DNA from: Rhodopirellula halodulae
Lineage (GTDB): Bacteria > Planctomycetota > Planctomycetia > Pirellulales > Pirellulaceae
Length of the DNA stretch: 64,000 nt
Direction: 5' to 3'
Assembly: GCF_020966775.1 (NCBI RefSeq)
Contig: NZ_JAJKFV010000029.1
Location: 55,001-119,000 of the forward strand
This document shows, in pieces, positions 38,302-48,409 of this stretch. Made by a program: the position numbers and the translations under genes. Position 1 is the first letter of the stretch; every line of letters starts with the position of its first letter. The notes beneath the pieces were generated by a model, which had not been told where the DNA came from, ran no database searches, and saw only the letters and a list, made by a program, of their open reading frames with translations.

Positions 38302-39818
38302 GTCGTTCGGATTCGAATTCTCCCGGACAACCCTCTGTTCTGCGGTTGTCCGGGATCAGTAAACGCTTTGGTTCCACCCAGGCTCTGTCGGATGTTTCGA
38401 TGGAGGTGGATGGTGGCCAAGCCGTCGCAGTGATCGGTGAGAACGGCGCGGGCAAGAGCACTTTGATGAAGGTGCTGGCCGGAATCGTTTCGCCGGATCA
38501 AGGCACAATGCACTTGGCGGGGAAAGAACTGACTTGGTCGGGCCCCCGCGACGCGATTCAAGCGGGAATCGCACTGATTCACCAAGAGTTGAATCTTCAC
38601 GACAATCTCAGTGTCGCGGAAAACCTGTTTCTCGGTCGAGAACCCTCGCGGCTTGGTTTGCTGGATCGGGCTGAGTTGCACCGCCAAACTGAAATCTGGT
38701 TGCAACGCGTGGGGCTGTCGGTGTCGCCCGATGCTCCGGTGGGACCTTTGCCCATCGCATCCAAGCAGTTGATTGAAATCGCACGGGCACTCTCGACCAA
38801 CGCTCGCGTCGTGATCATGGACGAGCCGACCAGTAGTCTCAGTGAAGAAGAATCACTTCGCTTGTTTGAATTGATCGAACGTCTGCGTGCCGATGGCGTT
38901 GCGATACTTTATATCTCCCATCGGTTGCACGAGATCGTTCGTTTGGCGGATCGGGTCGAGGTGCTGCGAGATGGCGAGCATGTTCAGACCCTAACAAAAG
39001 ACGAGATCAATCACGACGCCATGGTGCGTGCCATGGTGGGCCGAGATTTGGCCAGGCGTTCCGTTGCCGACAGAAACGCCACGGAAGAACACCCTGAACC
39101 GCGTTTGGTTGTAACCGGTTTGCGAGTCGGATCCAGGGAGGCACCTCCCGTGGACGTTCAGGTGCGTGGCGGTGAAGTGGTGGCGTTGGTTGGATTGGTT
39201 GGTGCCGGTCGGACGGAGATTGTGGAAACGATCTTTGGCGTGCGTGACGGTTTCGGTGGAACCATTGAAGTGGACGGGCGGCCTTTGCGGGGTAATGTTC
39301 GCGAAGCGATTGACGCGGGAGTGGCGTTGGTTCCGGAGGACCGCAAACGGACAGGTTTGTTGATCGAATCCAGCGTGGGAGACAACGCGACGTTGGTTTC
39401 GATGGTTCGCGAAGGGATGTTTCGAAAACGAAAGCAGGAACGAGCCACGGCAGCGGATTTGATCCAGCGCTTGCGAGTGAAAACGGCTTCGCAAGAAATT
39501 GAGATCGCGTCGTTGTCAGGCGGAAACCAGCAAAAGGTGGCTTTCGCCAAGTGGTTGGCTGGCGATGTGAAGGTTTTGATGCTCGATGAACCAACACGGG
39601 GAGTCGATATTGGTGCAAAATCGGAAATCTATGAAGTGATCGACGAATTGGCTGGTCAGGGGATCGCCGTTCTCGTGGTCAGCAGCGAGATGGAAGAGGT
39701 CTTCGCGATTGCTGATCGAGTCGTCGTGATCGCGGATGGTCGCGTCGCGGGTGAAATCCCCCGATCCGAATTGACCGAAGAAGCCATCATGCAGATGGCG
39801 GTATTCAAAGCGGAATGA
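38298..39818 (+). CDS. Sugar-type ABC importer ATPase (double NBD)
   Basis: The 506-residue protein has two ATPase domains like RbsA, MglA and XylG. The first has Walker A GENGAGKSTLMK, a Q-loop region IHQELNLHDNLSVAENLFLGREP and Walker B VVIMDEPTSSLS. The second has the degenerate Walker A GLVGAGRTE, the signature LSGGNQQKVAFAKWL and Walker B VLMLDEPTRGVDIG. Such proteins drive carbohydrate uptake (CUT2 family). It starts with GTG at 38298, overlapping the thioredoxin gene. No periplasmic binding-protein gene lies in the window. Confidence 0.95.
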   Translation: MSRSDSNSPGQPSVLRLSGISKRFGSTQALSDVSMEVDGGQAVAVIGENGAGKSTLMKVLAGIVSPDQGTMHLAGKELTWSGPRDAIQAGIALIHQELNLHDNLSVAENLFLGREPSRLGLLDRAELHRQTEIWLQRVGLSVSPDAPVGPLPIASKQLIEIARALSTNARVVIMDEPTSSLSEEESLRLFELIERLRADGVAILYISHRLHEIVRLADRVEVLRDGEHVQTLTKDEINHDAMVRAMVGRDLARRSVADRNATEEHPEPRLVVTGLRVGSREAPPVDVQVRGGEVVALVGLVGAGRTEIVETIFGVRDGFGGTIEVDGRPLRGNVREAIDAGVALVPEDRKRTGLLIESSVGDNATLVSMVREGMFRKRKQERATAADLIQRLRVKTASQEIEIASLSGGNQQKVAFAKWLAGDVKVLMLDEPTRGVDIGAKSEIYEVIDELAGQGIAVLVVSSEMEEVFAIADRVVVIADGRVAGEIPRSELTEEAIMQMAVFKAE

Positions 39819-39838
39819 ATTCGAAGTAGTAAGCAAGC

Positions 39839-41125
39839 ATGCGTGGCAAGAATTTTGGCATCTTCGCGTTGTTGATCGCGATTGTTTTCATCGCGACTTG
39901 GCTGGAGGGCAATTTTGTCGCGGCTGCGAACCTGAAAACCTTGATTCGAGACACCAGTCTGTACGGATTGATCTCGATCGGTGTTGCGATGGTCATCATC
40001 ACGGGCGGCATCGATTTGTCGATCGGATCCCTGATCGCACTGTGTGGCGTGATGATGGTTCAGGTCATCGACGTCCGCTACGAGCGCGAGGACGCCGTTG
40101 CAAAGGTGGTCGAAATTGAACGACCGGACGAGGGCGACACCCGTGTTCGACTGGATTCCAAACTGCCGCCGGTCCGAGCCGGTGACCGGTTCGCATTCGC
40201 GGGGGCCTTCAGCGAATCCAAGGCTTACCTAAGTGGCGAAGTGACCGAAGGCGACTTAGTTTGGCTGACCACCGGCAATCCGGTTCGATCGTTGCAAATC
40301 GGCGCCGAGATTTCGATGGAACGAATTCAATACTTGAATCCGTTGTTGGCGTGTGCCTTGGTTTTGTTGGCCGGTGGTTTGATTGGGGCATTGCACGGTG
40401 TGCTGGTGACCAAGGCTCACCTGCAACCGTTTGTGGTCACGTTGTGTGGGTTGTTGGTTTACCGAGGTCTAGCTCGCGTTTGGACTGGCGACGATCAAGT
40501 CGGCTTGGGCAGCGCGCTCGCTGATTTCAAGTCCACCGTGACCGGCAACGTGTTTGAGTTCCCATTGCCCTTTGTGGCCAAGTTATCGGGGGCTTCCGAA
40601 TCATGGGCCGATTGGACTTGGATTCCGTTTCCCTTCACCGGCGTGTTGCTGATTCTGGTCGCATTTGTCGCCTACGTGTTTTTGCAACACAGCGTCGCGG
40701 GGCGGCATTTGTTGGCCGTGGGGGAAAACGAGGAAGCCGCTCGGTTCAGCGGGATTCGCACGGAACGGTTGACGGTGATGGCCTACGTTGTCAGCGGGTT
40801 GCTCGCGGCGCTCGGAGGCATTTTGTTTCTGCTGGAATGGAACTCCGTTCAGCCGGGTTCCAGTGGCAACTTCTACGAGCTGTATGCCATCGCGGCGGCG
40901 GTGCTGGGAGGTTGCTCGCTACGCGGTGGACGCGGCGCGGTGTTTGGCGTCATCGCGGGAGCCGCGGTGATGCGTTGCCTTTACAAAGCCATCGTGGTGC
41001 TCGGGATCGAGCAGCAATGGGAAATGGTGATCATCGGTGGAGCGTTGCTTGCCAGTGTGCTCTTCGATGAAGTCTGGCGACGTTATCAACTTTGGAAATC
41101 AGCCCGCTCCGCATCGCCGGCATAG
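39839..41125 (+). CDS. CUT2-type sugar ABC permease with inserted domain
   Basis: The 428-residue permease follows the RbsC/XylH pattern: YGLISIGVAMVIITGGIDLSIGSLIAL, later LLAVGENEEAARFSGIRTERL and GGCSLRGGRGAVFGVIAGA. Typical family members are about 320-350 residues. The surplus is a hydrophilic beta-rich insert (about residues 80-160, from RYEREDAVAKVVEIE to GAEISMERIQY) between two helices. The insert may contact a substrate-binding partner or cell-wall component. It lies 20 bp after the ATPase gene. Confidence 0.92.
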   Translation: MRGKNFGIFALLIAIVFIATWLEGNFVAAANLKTLIRDTSLYGLISIGVAMVIITGGIDLSIGSLIALCGVMMVQVIDVRYEREDAVAKVVEIERPDEGDTRVRLDSKLPPVRAGDRFAFAGAFSESKAYLSGEVTEGDLVWLTTGNPVRSLQIGAEISMERIQYLNPLLACALVLLAGGLIGALHGVLVTKAHLQPFVVTLCGLLVYRGLARVWTGDDQVGLGSALADFKSTVTGNVFEFPLPFVAKLSGASESWADWTWIPFPFTGVLLILVAFVAYVFLQHSVAGRHLLAVGENEEAARFSGIRTERLTVMAYVVSGLLAALGGILFLLEWNSVQPGSSGNFYELYAIAAAVLGGCSLRGGRGAVFGVIAGAAVMRCLYKAIVVLGIEQQWEMVIIGGALLASVLFDEVWRRYQLWKSARSASPA

Positions 41126-41151
41126 TTGCCAGACATCTCGCGGCTGAGCAT

Positions 41152-42498
41152 TCAGGGCTGGAACGTCAGCGTGACTTCCGTGCGGTACCGTTTGCCGTCG
41201 CGAAGGATGACCATTGAGATCGGACGTTCACCAGGTTGTGCCATGCCCGCCAACGCAACCAAGTGGTCATCGTCTTCGACGTCGATGGAATCGAACTGCA
41301 AAATGATGTCGCCGCGTTGCAGGTGAGCTTTTTCCGCTGGTGATCCCGGGCGGATGTCTTTGACTCGTGCTCCGCCGAGTTTGACTTCGTCTTGCAGTCC
41401 GCTGGTGGAGTCGAAGTCGGGAGTGATCTTCATCGACGCGTAAATGCCCGACGAAGGTGACAAGTCCGCTGCGGCAAAGTTCGGATCCAACGTCACGCCG
41501 AGGTAACCGCGACGCAAGCGGCCGTGCACGATCAACTCCTCCGCGACACGTGCGGCCATGTTGATCGGGATGGCAAATCCGATGCCTTCGCTGCCGCCAC
41601 TGCTGCTGGCGATCGCCGTGTTGAGAGCGATCACTTCACCGCGAAGGTTCAGCAACGGTCCGCCGCTGTTGCCCGGATTGATGGCCGCGTCGGTTTGAAA
41701 GAAATCTTGCAGATCGATGCGTTCTTCGCCAAGCGAAAGGTCTCGACGTCCTTTGGCGCTGAGGATGCCAAAGGTGACCGAATGACTGAGCCCGAAGGGG
41801 CTGCCGATCGCAATCACGAAGTCCCCAATCTGCACCTGATTGCTGTCGGCCAGTCGAGCCGCCGGCGGCATCTTGGTCAGCGGGGTGGACCCACGTCGAA
41901 TGGAATCACGTTCCGCCGATTGAACACCCGCGACCGAAGGTGCGAGCTTCATCACCGCCACGTCGGTGTTGGGGTCCATGCGAATCGTTTCAGGAACCCA
42001 ACGTCGTCCGTCGCTAGTCCGCATCACAATTTGGTTTGCGGCGGCACCTTTGATGACGTGCCGGTTGGTCAGCACCCAAGATTCGCCCGCGACGTCCAAC
42101 ACCACACCACTGCCGGCTTCATCAAACGATTCCGCACTCGCTCCGGTGCCTTGCGTTTTGTGAGCCTCGATGTGGATCACGCTTGGTTTGACCAAGTGGC
42201 TCACTCGACGAACGAGGTTCCCCAAGCGGTCAAAGTGCTCGAACTCTTCGGCGAGTTCATCGAACAGACGTTCGCGAGCCACGTCGATTTGATCGGCGTT
42301 TGGCATCGCAGTCGAAACGCGAGCACCATCCAGCCGCGCATTCGCATTGCCGAGTTCGACCGCCGACGCCGCGGAAGAGAGACCACCGGGCGACATGGCC
42401 CGAGACGTTTGCGCATGCAGGTTATGTTGAACTCCGACCGTCAGCATCGCGATCAATCCAAGTGCGATGCGTGAAATTGGTCGAGAGATTGAATTCAT
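41152..42498 (-). CDS. HtrA/DegP-like periplasmic serine protease
   Basis: ATG 42498 (MNSISRPISRIALGLIAMLT) gives a signal peptide; a longer reading has an implausible Cys/Arg-rich leader. The 448-residue protease has the trypsin-like triad His in VLTNRHVIKG, Asp in NTDVAVMKL and Ser in NPGNSGGPLLN, followed by one PDZ domain (about 335-445, RGYLGVTLD to RTEVTLTFQP). It would degrade or chaperone misfolded exported proteins. It converges with the ABC permease gene and diverges from the giant dockerin protein. Confidence 0.94.
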   Translation of the reverse strand: MNSISRPISRIALGLIAMLTVGVQHNLHAQTSRAMSPGGLSSAASAVELGNANARLDGARVSTAMPNADQIDVARERLFDELAEEFEHFDRLGNLVRRVSHLVKPSVIHIEAHKTQGTGASAESFDEAGSGVVLDVAGESWVLTNRHVIKGAAANQIVMRTSDGRRWVPETIRMDPNTDVAVMKLAPSVAGVQSAERDSIRRGSTPLTKMPPAARLADSNQVQIGDFVIAIGSPFGLSHSVTFGILSAKGRRDLSLGEERIDLQDFFQTDAAINPGNSGGPLLNLRGEVIALNTAIASSSGGSEGIGFAIPINMAARVAEELIVHGRLRRGYLGVTLDPNFAAADLSPSSGIYASMKITPDFDSTSGLQDEVKLGGARVKDIRPGSPAEKAHLQRGDIILQFDSIDVEDDDHLVALAGMAQPGERPISMVILRDGKRYRTEVTLTFQP

Positions 42499-42937
42499 CG
42501 CTATTCCTGCAGCAGGTGGTGTGACGCCGGACGTGAAACAACGGCGGCAGCATTCGTCACGTTGGGGATGAGTCACGTTGGCGAACGTCCGGTCGCGGGA
42601 ACGGGGCGATGAAAAGACACGGGCCATGCAGTCAGCTTGCCAAACAGGCAACGGACCGCGGGGCGATTCTACGCATCGTCCAAGTCAGCGGACCAGCTTT
42701 CGCTTGGCGAGATGGCGACGCATAACTGCCAGAAACGGACCAATCCGCACCAGAAATCTCGTGAGAACGCTCGTTTTGAAGGCCTAGAGGGTGGGATTGT
42801 CCCGGTCTTTTGGGTTAGTGGGGTGTTCTGTGTTGTTTGGCAATGGGCTGACATTTATTCTGATGGCAATTATCTGATCCCTTGATCGAGGGATTTTGGT
42901 CACAGGATTCATCGCACGCGACTTGCTGGCACTCATC

Positions 42938-45900
42938 ATGAAACGCACCTCTTGGAAAGCTCGGCCGTCAAAAACACCCACCGGATCCAAGGAGGCAAAG
43001 CGACGCCGTGCGAAGCCGCGGCATCGTCGAAGCAGGTTGGAGACGTTGGAAAATCGTCATCTGTTGGCGGCGATCAGTGGGGAAGTGTTCGTTGACACCA
43101 ATCACGACGGAACTCAACAGGCGGGCGAGATGGGAGCCGCCAACGTTCGCGTTTACCTTGACGAGAACGTCAATGGTTTGCTGGATGAGGGCGAGGATTC
43201 GGTCCTGACGGATTCGGCGGGTGTGTTTTCGTTCTCGCAGTTGCCGGCCGGTGACTATCACGTCCGCGTGCAACCCGACGCGGGACTGGTTCAAACGGCT
43301 CCGCAGCGATCGTTCGGCTTGCTGGAAACGGTCACTCAAGATTCCGGGCAAACTGTTCGCGCATCTCAAGCGTTTCAGTTTGGATCGGAGACGCTCGGCG
43401 ATGAACGATTGGTCGAGTTGCTGGGACAACCGATCGTCAGTCGATTGGATGGGATCGCCCGCATCCATGATGGTGACTTGTTAGCGGTTGATACGCGGGC
43501 CAACGAAGTGTTTCGTATCAACCCGAGCAATGGTGAAATCACTCGCTTGGGCAATACCAATGTCGACATCACCGGCGGGCTGGCCTACGACGCCGTGACC
43601 GACAGTGTGTTCACTCTGGTGCGTGGTGGCGGTGACAACACGCTGCGTCGGTTGGGACGTTTGGATGTCAACACGGCCCAGGTCACCTTGGTTGGCGGCG
43701 GACGTTCGGGCATCGCGTCGGTGGCGGACATCACCTTTGATCCGGTGAACCGTCGTGTATTGGGATTTGACGACACGGACGATGAGTTCTTTGCGTTTGA
43801 TTTGTTTGGAAACGGTCGCACCCTGTCGTTCGCGTCTCCAGCAGTCGATACGTTCACCATGAGTTTGGCTGGCCCCGAGCTCACCGCGTCACTGGATGCC
43901 AACGCGACTTACGTCACGATGTTTGATGCCGACGACACGGATCTGGTGTCGACGTTGCTGGTGGATGTGGATACCGGGCTGGTCATGGATTCGTTCCGTG
44001 TGGACGGACCGATCCGACCGGTTGCGTTGACGCGTCCAACCACCGGAAACAACTCTGAGTTCGTTTCCGTGACAGAGTTCCAATCCATTGCGAATTTGCA
44101 ATTCGGCATCGCTTCGGATGTGACCGGATTTCGCGTTCGTCCCAGCAATCCTGAGTCCGGCGTGGGAGCCTTGGGGCAGGCTGGATTGACCGTGGTCGGT
44201 GGGGCGATCGGCGGTGACGTGATCGAAGTCACCCTGAACCGGCGCCCAGATTCGGATGTGGTGTTGAACCTGGAAGTCGCCGCACCCGGCGGAAGCAATC
44301 CCGGAGTCACGCTGGAAGTCACGCAACTGGTCTTCACGCCTGAAGACTGGAGCGAAGTTCGTCGCGTCACCGTGTCTCCGGATGACGTGAACCCAGTCAA
44401 CGTGATCACCAACATCAATTTGGAGATCAGCGTGGATCAGGATTTGTCGGATGCCGAATGGACCAGTCTTCCGCTTCGCGAAGTCAGCGTGCGTGTGCTG
44501 CCGCCTGTGCTGTCGGTGGAACTGAATCAACCGGTGATCAACGAGTTGTTGTTGGACGACGAATTCGCCAACAACTTGAACGTCATGAACGACCAGTACA
44601 TCGAATTTCGCGGGACACCGAATGAACGGCTTCCCGACGGAACCTATTTCGTTGTCATCTCGGAAGATCGATTTAGCGCGGGAACGGTGGAGACGATTAT
44701 CGATCTCTCGGGACTGACGTTTGGTTCCAACGGGTTCCTGGTCTTGTTGCAGGAAGGCAACACCTATGAAGCAGCATTCGGGTCTCGAGTTTTGGAAAGT
44801 GATGCGGAAGGCTTCTTAGGCTTGCCCGGCGACATCTACACCGATCTCAACGACGATGGATCCTTGCAACGCACGTTTGATAATTTCGGATACTTCCTGA
44901 TCCAAAGCGACGTGCCGCCTGCGTTGGGAGACGACATCGATACGGACGACGATCAACGGGCCGATGAAGGTGGTCTGTTGTCGACGTGGAATGTTTTGGA
45001 TGCCGTTTCCATTCAAGACTACGTCTTTGGTGATAACTTCGCTTACGCACCAATTTTGTTTGCTGAAAACATCAGCTCGGTCGCCCAGAACTATGTGCTT
45101 CCACCCGGCGGTGTCGTCGTGGAATCCGATGGTCACGGCTACGTCGGGCGACTGGGCGATTCCATTGGATCGTCGCCGGAAGATTGGGTGTTCGGTTCGC
45201 CGGTCGATGCGGCCAACGGTTCGTCCATTGAATTCGAATCGGGCGGCAAGTTTGAACTTCTCGCTTCCTCGGTTTCGCAGCCTGCTTTGGCCGATCGATT
45301 GCTCAATCACATTGGCGAAAGCAACTTCGTTGGCGGGGTCCGTGGGCAAATTCTGTTGGCTCCATCGTCGGGAGCAATCGCGGATGGTGCGCCGCCTGAT
45401 TTGCGTTTGCCGGGTCAAGGCATCACCGTTTTCGCGGACACCAATGACAATGATCGCTTGGACGATTTGACGTTTGTGGTGGAACCGGACGCGGTTGTGC
45501 CACCGTTTGATCCATTGGATCCAACCACGCAAGACCTGACCTACATCCTGACCAACGAGTATCCCGGTGTGACGATCACCAGCACCAGCGGTAATTTCTT
45601 CTCCAACACGCCGATCATCGCGGAACGTCAATACTTGAGTGGTCGACTGAGTGGAAACCGTGTCTTCAGCGACGGCGGATTTCAACAGTTCACGGATTTC
45701 AATCGGTTGCGTTTCGATTTTTATCGACCCGTGAAATCGGTGTCGATTGATGCCCTGGGCAGTGCCTTCACATCTTTGGTTTCGTATGGGCGATTGGATG
45801 CATTCAACGCCAACGGCGATTTGATTGCCACGGCGGTCAGCGGCGTGTTGGTCAACGGACGCCGCGAAACGGTGACGGTATCCGTGGCGAGCGATGAGAT

Positions 45901-48409
45901 TGCTCGAGTGGAGGCTTACTCGGACACAACCATTGCCGGGGGAACCTCGTTTGGTGCGTTTGATCGTTTGACCTACACGCAAAGCGAAGCCTCCGCGCAA
46001 ACGGACCAAGACGGCATTTATGAGTTGCGTTCACTGTTTGAGGGCGACTACGACTTGCGGGTCCAAGCCGGAACCGGCGCCACCGCGTTGTTGGGAACGG
46101 TCGAGCATCCATTCAGTGTTTCGAGATTTGAAAATTACGTTTTCGAAGATGTGTTCCGTGTGAACACCCTGCCGCGAACCACCGACCAAGTGATTTTGGT
46201 GGATGAGAATCTGCCGGTGGGAACGGTGATCGACGTGCAGCAGGCCGATGACGCCGACCAACCCGAAGACGGTGGCATTCCGCTGCTGTACGAGATCATT
46301 GGTGGAAATTCGCAAGGCTTGGCGGTGAACTCAGAAACCGGTGATCTGACGGTGACGGAAGACGCCGATTTGAACTTCGAGGCGGAACCCAATCGAATCA
46401 TCACCATGCGAATCACGGATGCGGTGGGGGCCAAAACGACCAATCGCATCACGATCTCGCTGCGTGATATCAACGAGCCGCCCGTGGTGCAGGACACGCC
46501 TTTGATGGTGACCGAGGACATTCCCGCCGGATCGGCCATCGGGCGGATCAAAGCGTTTGATCCCGATATCGCCTTCAATCAAACCTTGAGCTACGAACTG
46601 GTCGGCGGCGAAGCCCAGAACGATTTTAGCGTCGATTCCGTGACCGGCGTCGTGACGCTGTTGAACGCGGATAGTTTGGACTTTGAAAACAACACCCAAC
46701 GCACCTTGCTGGTTCGGGTCAGTGATGATGCGGCGATTCCAGCCGATGTCATTGTGTCGCAAACCATCTTGGTTCAAAACGAAAATGATCGTCCGGGACT
46801 CATGCAGACGGACTTCACGCTGCCTGAAAATTCAACGGGCGAATTGTTCCGGTTGGCGGTGAACGATCCCGACGAGGGCCAGTCGCACTTCTTTGAGGTT
46901 GTGGGTGGTTCGGCGGCCAACTTCGTTCGCGTGACACAAGATGGGGCCGTGCGGTTGTTGCCCGGACAACGTCTGGACTTTGAGTCCACACCCACCATGT
47001 CATTGCTGGTCCGTGTCAGCGACAACGGCAGTCCGCCGCTGGCCCAAACCGAATCGGTCCAAATTCAATTGATCGGTGTCAATGAGATTCCTCAGTTGTC
47101 TCCTTCCGTGATTCAGTTCGCCGAAGGCGCCGGTGTGACGGGTGATCGTTTGTTGACTTTGGTGGATCCGGAGCAACGACCCGAGGATCACACCCTTGAG
47201 TTGATCGATGGACCATCCAATGATCTGTTCGAATTTGTTGCTGGAACCGGCACCGATGCGGGAACCGGCGTGCTGAGATTGGCACCGGAAGCCGAATTGG
47301 ATTTTGAGGCTCAGTCCACTCACGAACTGACGTTCCGCATCACCGACACCGTGGATGGTGATTTGGATCCGGTGACGCAGACATTGACCGTCGAGGTGAT
47401 CAACCGCAACGAAGCACCGACAATCGCGACCGGACGTGTGGTGGTTTCGGAAATTCCGTATCCCAATGGGGCTCCCGCCTCCAGCAGCCAATGGGTCATC
47501 GTCGGCCGAATTGAAGTCGCCGATGCCGATGGCGATTTGGTGACCACGCAATTGGTCGGCGGAACGGAATTTAGCAACTTCGAACTGGATCCCAACTCAA
47601 GACTGCTACGAGTCCGACCGAACGCTGAATTTGATGCGGACGATCCCAACGCACCACCGCGTACCTTGGTCATTCGAGCCGATGACGGATCGACGTCCAC
47701 GGATCGCACCATCACGGTGGACGTGAACAACGTCAACGAGCCACCGGTATTCGATGCGAATCTGGCCAGTGCCACGTTCCAAGATCGTTCTTTGGTCAGC
47801 GGGCAATACGTTGAGCTTCAACTGCCGGAAAATTTGGTCAGTGATCCGGAGAATGGGCAATTCTCAATTCGCGTGTTTGGACCGTCCGGAACACTGCCAA
47901 GTTGGTTGAAGTACGACTTGGAAACCCAAACGTTGCGTGGAACGCCGACTCCGAAGGACGCGGGCGTCTACTCGTTGACGGCTCGGGCGTTGGAGTTTGG
48001 ACCTCGACCTCTGGCCAGCGATGTGCAATTCAACTACACGGTCGAACTTGGCAACTCGCCCTATCAAAATCAACGCAATCGTTACGACGTCGACATGAAC
48101 CAATCAGTCGCACCGTTGGATGCGCTGCGGATCATCAACTATCTGGAACGAAAGGGCCCCGGACCTGCCGATCCGAACAGTCCCGACGCGTTCCCCGGTT
48201 TCATGGATGTCTCGGGCAACGGCGAGATCACTTCGCTGGATGCTTTGTTGGTGATCAACGAGATCAATCGATTGACGAGCGAGAACTCGGCTCAGGCTGA
48301 ATCGATCGTGACCGCGGCGGTTGATGATTTCTTAAACGAAGAGGAGAATCGCGAGGAAGCAGTGGATGACTTCTTCGCGACTCAATTGGATGGCCCCTCT
48401 CTGTTTTGA
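42938..48409 (+). CDS. Giant secreted cadherin-repeat dockerin protein
   Basis: From ATG 42938 the protein has 1823 residues. The N-terminus is basic and contains RLETLENRHLLAA, a motif that marks planctomycete surface or secreted giants. Next is an SdrD-B-like domain (about 45-105, SGEVFVDTNHDGTQQAGEMG), a propeller-like region, a lamin-tail-like segment (about 530-690) and another SdrD-B-like piece near 820. Then come cadherin-like repeats (about 1080-1600) with DENLPVGTVI, EDIPAGSAIG and PENSTGELF, a putative Ig domain (about 1625-1690) and a dockerin pair (about 1717-1785): DVDMNQSVAPLDALRIINYL and DVSGNGEITSLDALLVINEIN. Calcium-dependent adhesion is likely by family. Confidence 0.88.
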   Translation: MKRTSWKARPSKTPTGSKEAKRRRAKPRHRRSRLETLENRHLLAAISGEVFVDTNHDGTQQAGEMGAANVRVYLDENVNGLLDEGEDSVLTDSAGVFSFSQLPAGDYHVRVQPDAGLVQTAPQRSFGLLETVTQDSGQTVRASQAFQFGSETLGDERLVELLGQPIVSRLDGIARIHDGDLLAVDTRANEVFRINPSNGEITRLGNTNVDITGGLAYDAVTDSVFTLVRGGGDNTLRRLGRLDVNTAQVTLVGGGRSGIASVADITFDPVNRRVLGFDDTDDEFFAFDLFGNGRTLSFASPAVDTFTMSLAGPELTASLDANATYVTMFDADDTDLVSTLLVDVDTGLVMDSFRVDGPIRPVALTRPTTGNNSEFVSVTEFQSIANLQFGIASDVTGFRVRPSNPESGVGALGQAGLTVVGGAIGGDVIEVTLNRRPDSDVVLNLEVAAPGGSNPGVTLEVTQLVFTPEDWSEVRRVTVSPDDVNPVNVITNINLEISVDQDLSDAEWTSLPLREVSVRVLPPVLSVELNQPVINELLLDDEFANNLNVMNDQYIEFRGTPNERLPDGTYFVVISEDRFSAGTVETIIDLSGLTFGSNGFLVLLQEGNTYEAAFGSRVLESDAEGFLGLPGDIYTDLNDDGSLQRTFDNFGYFLIQSDVPPALGDDIDTDDDQRADEGGLLSTWNVLDAVSIQDYVFGDNFAYAPILFAENISSVAQNYVLPPGGVVVESDGHGYVGRLGDSIGSSPEDWVFGSPVDAANGSSIEFESGGKFELLASSVSQPALADRLLNHIGESNFVGGVRGQILLAPSSGAIADGAPPDLRLPGQGITVFADTNDNDRLDDLTFVVEPDAVVPPFDPLDPTTQDLTYILTNEYPGVTITSTSGNFFSNTPIIAERQYLSGRLSGNRVFSDGGFQQFTDFNRLRFDFYRPVKSVSIDALGSAFTSLVSYGRLDAFNANGDLIATAVSGVLVNGRRETVTVSVASDEIARVEAYSDTTIAGGTSFGAFDRLTYTQSEASAQTDQDGIYELRSLFEGDYDLRVQAGTGATALLGTVEHPFSVSRFENYVFEDVFRVNTLPRTTDQVILVDENLPVGTVIDVQQADDADQPEDGGIPLLYEIIGGNSQGLAVNSETGDLTVTEDADLNFEAEPNRIITMRITDAVGAKTTNRITISLRDINEPPVVQDTPLMVTEDIPAGSAIGRIKAFDPDIAFNQTLSYELVGGEAQNDFSVDSVTGVVTLLNADSLDFENNTQRTLLVRVSDDAAIPADVIVSQTILVQNENDRPGLMQTDFTLPENSTGELFRLAVNDPDEGQSHFFEVVGGSAANFVRVTQDGAVRLLPGQRLDFESTPTMSLLVRVSDNGSPPLAQTESVQIQLIGVNEIPQLSPSVIQFAEGAGVTGDRLLTLVDPEQRPEDHTLELIDGPSNDLFEFVAGTGTDAGTGVLRLAPEAELDFEAQSTHELTFRITDTVDGDLDPVTQTLTVEVINRNEAPTIATGRVVVSEIPYPNGAPASSSQWVIVGRIEVADADGDLVTTQLVGGTEFSNFELDPNSRLLRVRPNAEFDADDPNAPPRTLVIRADDGSTSTDRTITVDVNNVNEPPVFDANLASATFQDRSLVSGQYVELQLPENLVSDPENGQFSIRVFGPSGTLPSWLKYDLETQTLRGTPTPKDAGVYSLTARALEFGPRPLASDVQFNYTVELGNSPYQNQRNRYDVDMNQSVAPLDALRIINYLERKGPGPADPNSPDAFPGFMDVSGNGEITSLDALLVINEINRLTSENSAQAESIVTAAVDDFLNEEENREEAVDDFFATQLDGPSLF

